Below are positions 61,356 to 64,000 of a stretch of 64,000 bases of DNA, in pieces. Origin of the DNA: Bacteroidaceae bacterium (GTDB lineage Bacteria > Bacteroidota > Bacteroidia > Bacteroidales > Bacteroidaceae); NCBI GenBank assembly GCA_017507105.1, contig JAFWBM010000047.1:1-64000 (forward strand), written 5' to 3'. The position numbers and the translations under genes are program-made. Each line of letters begins with the position of its first letter. The first letter of the stretch is position 1. The notes under the pieces were generated by a model that worked only from the letters and a program-made list of their open reading frames with translations, was not told the origin of the DNA and did no database searches.

Positions 61356-62171
61356 TTACTTAAGGCCGTATACTATATCTTGTACATATTGAGCCCACTG
61401 TGCAGGACGACGGGAAGAGTCGAATGTCTGCCAGGGTATAGGTTTGCCTATGGTAACTGTAAATTTCTTATTCCTGTTCTTATACATCTCATCGCTCAAA
61501 TAGAGCATTGCAATATTGAATTTTATGCCCAGCAATTTATTGAGATTTGCCAAACGATAAAAGAATTTTGAGTTCTCACCCTCAAAATGAATGGGAACAA
61601 CATCGCGTTGTGTCTGTACACTCTTTACTATAAATGTTTTTTTCCACTCCAAGTCTCGAATAACACCATTATGCTTACGAGAACATATACCAGCCGGGAA
61701 CATCACAATATGGTCATCGGAGTTAAATGCGGCCGCCACCTGTTGGGGTAAGTTACGAGACTGACCTCCGGTCTTGTTGACAGGAATAAACAGCGAGGCA
61801 AGCTGTGGTATATTCATCAGTAAATCATTTACCAGGAATTTAATCTTTCCATCATAATGTTCGCCAAGAATAAGTCCCAAGCCCAGACCGTCCTGCGCAC
61901 CCAAAGGGTGATTACTGACAAAAGTAAAACGACCATCAGAGGGAAGATTCTCTATACCGCGAATTTCGAATGAATTATTAAAATATTTCATGAATGAGCG
62001 TATGAAATCGAGACCGAACTTATCGCTATTGTCTCTCAAAAATTCGTTCACTTCGTCTTGATGAATGATTTTCTTTAGATATGATACAAGAAAACGTGGT
62101 ACATATTTAGCCTTCTTACCCGCTTTAGCCGCAAGAATGGCATCCACATCTATACGGATTATATCACTCAT
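61356..62171 (-). CDS. PlsC-like O-acyltransferase, GlsA-like
   Basis: 271 residues. The acyltransferase block is FVSNHPLGAQDGLGLGLIL (His-x4-Asp pattern, about residues 89-97), with FPAGICSRKHNGVIRDLEWKKTF as the substrate-binding region and IHFEGENSKFFY after it. It should act at the membrane, adding the second chain to an N-acyl amino acid made by the enzyme encoded next. It has a full consensus promoter 24 bases upstream. Confidence 0.8.
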   Translation of the reverse strand: MSDIIRIDVDAILAAKAGKKAKYVPRFLVSYLKKIIHQDEVNEFLRDNSDKFGLDFIRSFMKYFNNSFEIRGIENLPSDGRFTFVSNHPLGAQDGLGLGLILGEHYDGKIKFLVNDLLMNIPQLASLFIPVNKTGGQSRNLPQQVAAAFNSDDHIVMFPAGICSRKHNGVIRDLEWKKTFIVKSVQTQRDVVPIHFEGENSKFFYRLANLNKLLGIKFNIAMLYLSDEMYKNRNKKFTVTIGKPIPWQTFDSSRRPAQWAQYVQDIVYGLK

Positions 62172-62194
62172 TTCTCATTTATATATTGTTCATG

Positions 62195-62225
62195 CAAAAT
62201 TAAAGTTTATTTACTACAAATCAAA
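62195..62225 (-). promoter_or_regulatory. Promoter of the glsA-glsB-like operon
   Basis: On the minus strand TTTG (62225-62222), 19 bases, TAATTTTG (62202-62195). It follows directly after the rpoC terminator. Confidence 0.7.
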
Positions 62226-62233
62226 ATTATTGC

Positions 62234-62287
62234 TAGCAAAAAAGCGAGGGAGATATCCAATCGGATATCTCCCTCGCTTTTTTGCTA
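62234..62287 (-). terminator. Terminator of the rpoC transcript
   Basis: Perfect 25-base arms around a four-base loop, starting TAGCAAAAAAGCGAGGG; on the minus strand the second arm ends in TTTTTTGCTA. It ends the rpoC transcript ten bases after the stop. Confidence 0.88.
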
Positions 62288-62296
62288 ATCTATTGA

Positions 62297-64000
62297 TTAT
62301 TCATTATCATCGATACTCGAAAAATCTACAACTGTCTTGCGGCTTGCAGCAATTCTGTCATAATCCTCTCTTGAGCCAACTATTATGCGGTTGAAATCGC
62401 GCTGACCGGTTCCAGCAGGAATCAAATGGCCGCAGATAACATTCTCTTTCATACCGAGCAGATAGTCGCTCTTCATGTTTATGGCTGCCTCGTTGAGAAC
62501 CTTCGTAGTCTCCTGGAACGACGCTGCCGACATAAAGCTTGATGTCTGCAATGCTGCACGTGTAATACCCTGAAGTATCTGTGTAGATGTTGCGGGGAGT
62601 GCATCGCGCGATACCACTGGCTTTAGGTCGCGACGTTTCAAAGTACTATTCTCATCACGCAATTTACGTGCTGTTATAATCTGACCTGGTTTCAGATTCT
62701 CTGAGTCGCCTGCATCAACCACAACCTTCTTGCCCCAGATACGATCGTTCTCCTCCTGGAAGTCAAGCTTATCAACAACCTGCATCTCAAGGAAACGTGT
62801 ATCACCAGGCTCATTAATCTGTACCTTGCGCATCATCTGACGTACGATGATCTCAAAGTGCTTGTCATTAATCTTCACACCCTGTGAACGATATACATCC
62901 TGAGCCTCATTCACGATATACTCCTGAACAGCAGTAGGTCCTTTAATTGCAAGGATGTCAGAAGGAGTAATGGCACCGTCAGAAAGAGGTGTTCCTGCAC
63001 GTACATAGTCACCATCCTGAACAAGTATCTGTTTAGAAAGAGCAACAAGGTACTTCTTGACATCACCAACTTTTGATGTTACAACAATCTCACGGTTACC
63101 GCGTTTAACCTTACCCATTGATACCTCGCCATCAATCTCGGAAACGACTGCAGGGTTAGAGGGGTTACGCGCCTCAAAGAGCTCTGTAACACGGGGAAGA
63201 CCTCCGGTGATATCACCCGCACCACCAAATACACGAGGAATCTTGACAATTACATCTCCGGCCTTGAGAACCTGACCATTCTCGACAACCACGTGACCAC
63301 CTACAGGCAAGTTATAGTTGTGCAATGTATTGCCGTCCTCATCGTTTATACGTATGGTAGGAATCTTATTCTTGTCCTTTGACTCAATGATAACCACCTC
63401 TTGCATACCTGTACTCTCATCGGTATCTACTTTATAAGTAATATTTTCGATAACCGACTCAAATTCAATCTTACCTGCAACCTCGGTTACAATTACGGCA
63501 TTGAAGGGGTCCCAAGTAGCAACAACCTTTCCGGGCTCTACAAGTTCATCCTCTGTTGCATACAACTTCGAACCGTAAGGAATATTGTGTGCAGAAAGTA
63601 CAATACCTGTATTTACATCCACAAAGCGCACCTCGCTCAAACGGCTTACAACAATCTTAACGGGAGAGCCGTCCATATCTATAGCATCTACGGTACGCAA
63701 CTCCTCGAACTTCAGAATTGATTTATGCTTAGCCTTGATACTTGCATCAGCTGCTATATTTCCGGCAGTACCTCCGGCGTGGAATGTACGAAGTGTCAAC
63801 TGTGTTCCGGGCTCACCAATAGATTGAGCAGCGATGACACCGACAGCCTCACCCTTCTCAACCATGCGTTGTGTAGCAAGATTACGTCCGTAACACTTAG
63901 CACATACACCATGTTTCGATTCACATGTAAGAACCGAACGTATCTCTACGCTCTCGATAGGAGAGTTCTCTATCTCATCGGCAATAGTCTCTGTGATAAG
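62297..64000 (-). CDS. rpoC: RNA polymerase beta' subunit, C-terminal part
   Basis: 568 codons to the window edge; the gene continues beyond 64000. The visible part begins in the C-terminal zinc module ([19 protein letters not shown]), followed by the bridge/trigger region [25 protein letters not shown], the inserted beta-rich segments, and the conserved C-terminus [23 protein letters not shown]-type [15 protein letters not shown]. Reading continues without a stop from 63865 to the edge, so the ATG at 63865 is internal. Catalytic NADFDGD lies outside the window. Confidence 0.97.
   Translation of the reverse strand, partial: LITETIADEIENSPIESVEIRSVLTCESKHGVCAKCYGRNLATQRMVEKGEAVGVIAAQSIGEPGTQLTLRTFHAGGTAGNIAADASIKAKHKSILKFEELRTVDAIDMDGSPVKIVVSRLSEVRFVDVNTGIVLSAHNIPYGSKLYATEDELVEPGKVVATWDPFNAVIVTEVAGKIEFESVIENITYKVDTDESTGMQEVVIIESKDKNKIPTIRINDEDGNTLHNYNLPVGGHVVVENGQVLKAGDVIVKIPRVFGGAGDITGGLPRVTELFEARNPSNPAVVSEIDGEVSMGKVKRGNREIVVTSKVGDVKKYLVALSKQILVQDGDYVRAGTPLSDGAITPSDILAIKGPTAVQEYIVNEAQDVYRSQGVKINDKHFEIIVRQMMRKVQINEPGDTRFLEMQVVDKLDFQEENDRIWGKKVVVDAGDSENLKPGQIITARKLRDENSTLKRRDLKPVVSRDALPATSTQILQGITRAALQTSSFMSAASFQETTKVLNEAAINMKSDYLLGMKENVICGHLIPAGTGQRDFNRIIVGSREDYDRIAASRKTVVDFSSIDDNE

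Noticed and set aside
1-64000. CRISPR arrays, tRNA and rRNA genes, insertion sequences
   Set aside because: No regularly spaced repeats, no cloverleaf-like or rRNA-like stretch, and no transposase was found on reading both strands.

Overview
The window is chromosomal DNA from a member of the order Bacteroidales (Bacteroidota). The evidence is promoter -7 boxes of the form TAnnTTTG with a TTTG/TTG about 19-20 bases upstream, weak or absent Shine-Dalgarno sequences at most starts, a fused MurF-alanine racemase, an S46 dipeptidyl-peptidase, GSCFA, DUF4254, DUF4292, DUF4369 and DUF4878 proteins, a secreted caspase with a BspA-type repeat, and a glycine-lipid acyltransferase pair. I cannot name the genus.

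1-7988 is part of a prophage or integrated phage-like element, more GC-rich than the rest. A leftward early operon encodes HTH and small accessory proteins, a Cas4/RecB-like nuclease (DUF2800), a single-strand-binding-like protein (DUF2815), a family A DNA polymerase, a C-type-lectin-like protein and an adenine methyltransferase cut by the window edge. A divergent unit holds an XRE repressor and a lipoprotein. Between them lies a switch with opposed promoters and repeated operator-like half-sites. No integrase or att site is visible.

8041-50478 is mostly core chromosome: hisS; menA with a CPBP protease; a 6S-like structured RNA upstream of a secreted LRR-caspase / small barrel / DUF4384 cluster; pta-ackA; TSCPD protein, SufE, a glutaminyl cyclase-like M28 protein and cysS; an ECF sigma factor; murF-alr and GSCFA; dxs-trkA-trkH; an ATPase/TOPRIM (DUF4435) pair resembling PARIS-type defence; a nucleoside kinase and an EnvC-like protein; a methyltransferase/GT9/DUF4254 operon; pdxB; acpP-fabF-rnc; dnaX; divIC; an S46 peptidase; and fbp-purE-ispG.

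50681-55660 is the most striking part: a leftward locus for a radical-SAM-modified peptide. The precursor has a twin-arginine signal and nine cysteines spaced exactly every fourth residue. It is followed by a terminator-like hairpin, a secreted protein, a radical SAM/SPASM enzyme, a SPASM partner lacking the radical SAM cysteines, a small accessory protein, and overlapping tatA and tatC. This suggests a modified Cys-rich peptide exported folded by the Tat pathway encoded beside it. Upstream, within 511 bp without a gene, is a ~230-bp imperfect inverted repeat whose two halves look like homologous structured RNAs facing outward.

55723-64000 is core again: rpoN, a DUF4292 lipoprotein, a TPR protein, dut, a glsB-like and a glsA-like acyltransferase, and the 3' part of rpoC. 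Many gene ends carry long perfect palindromes (arms of 14-29 bp) that probably act as terminators, several of them bidirectional.
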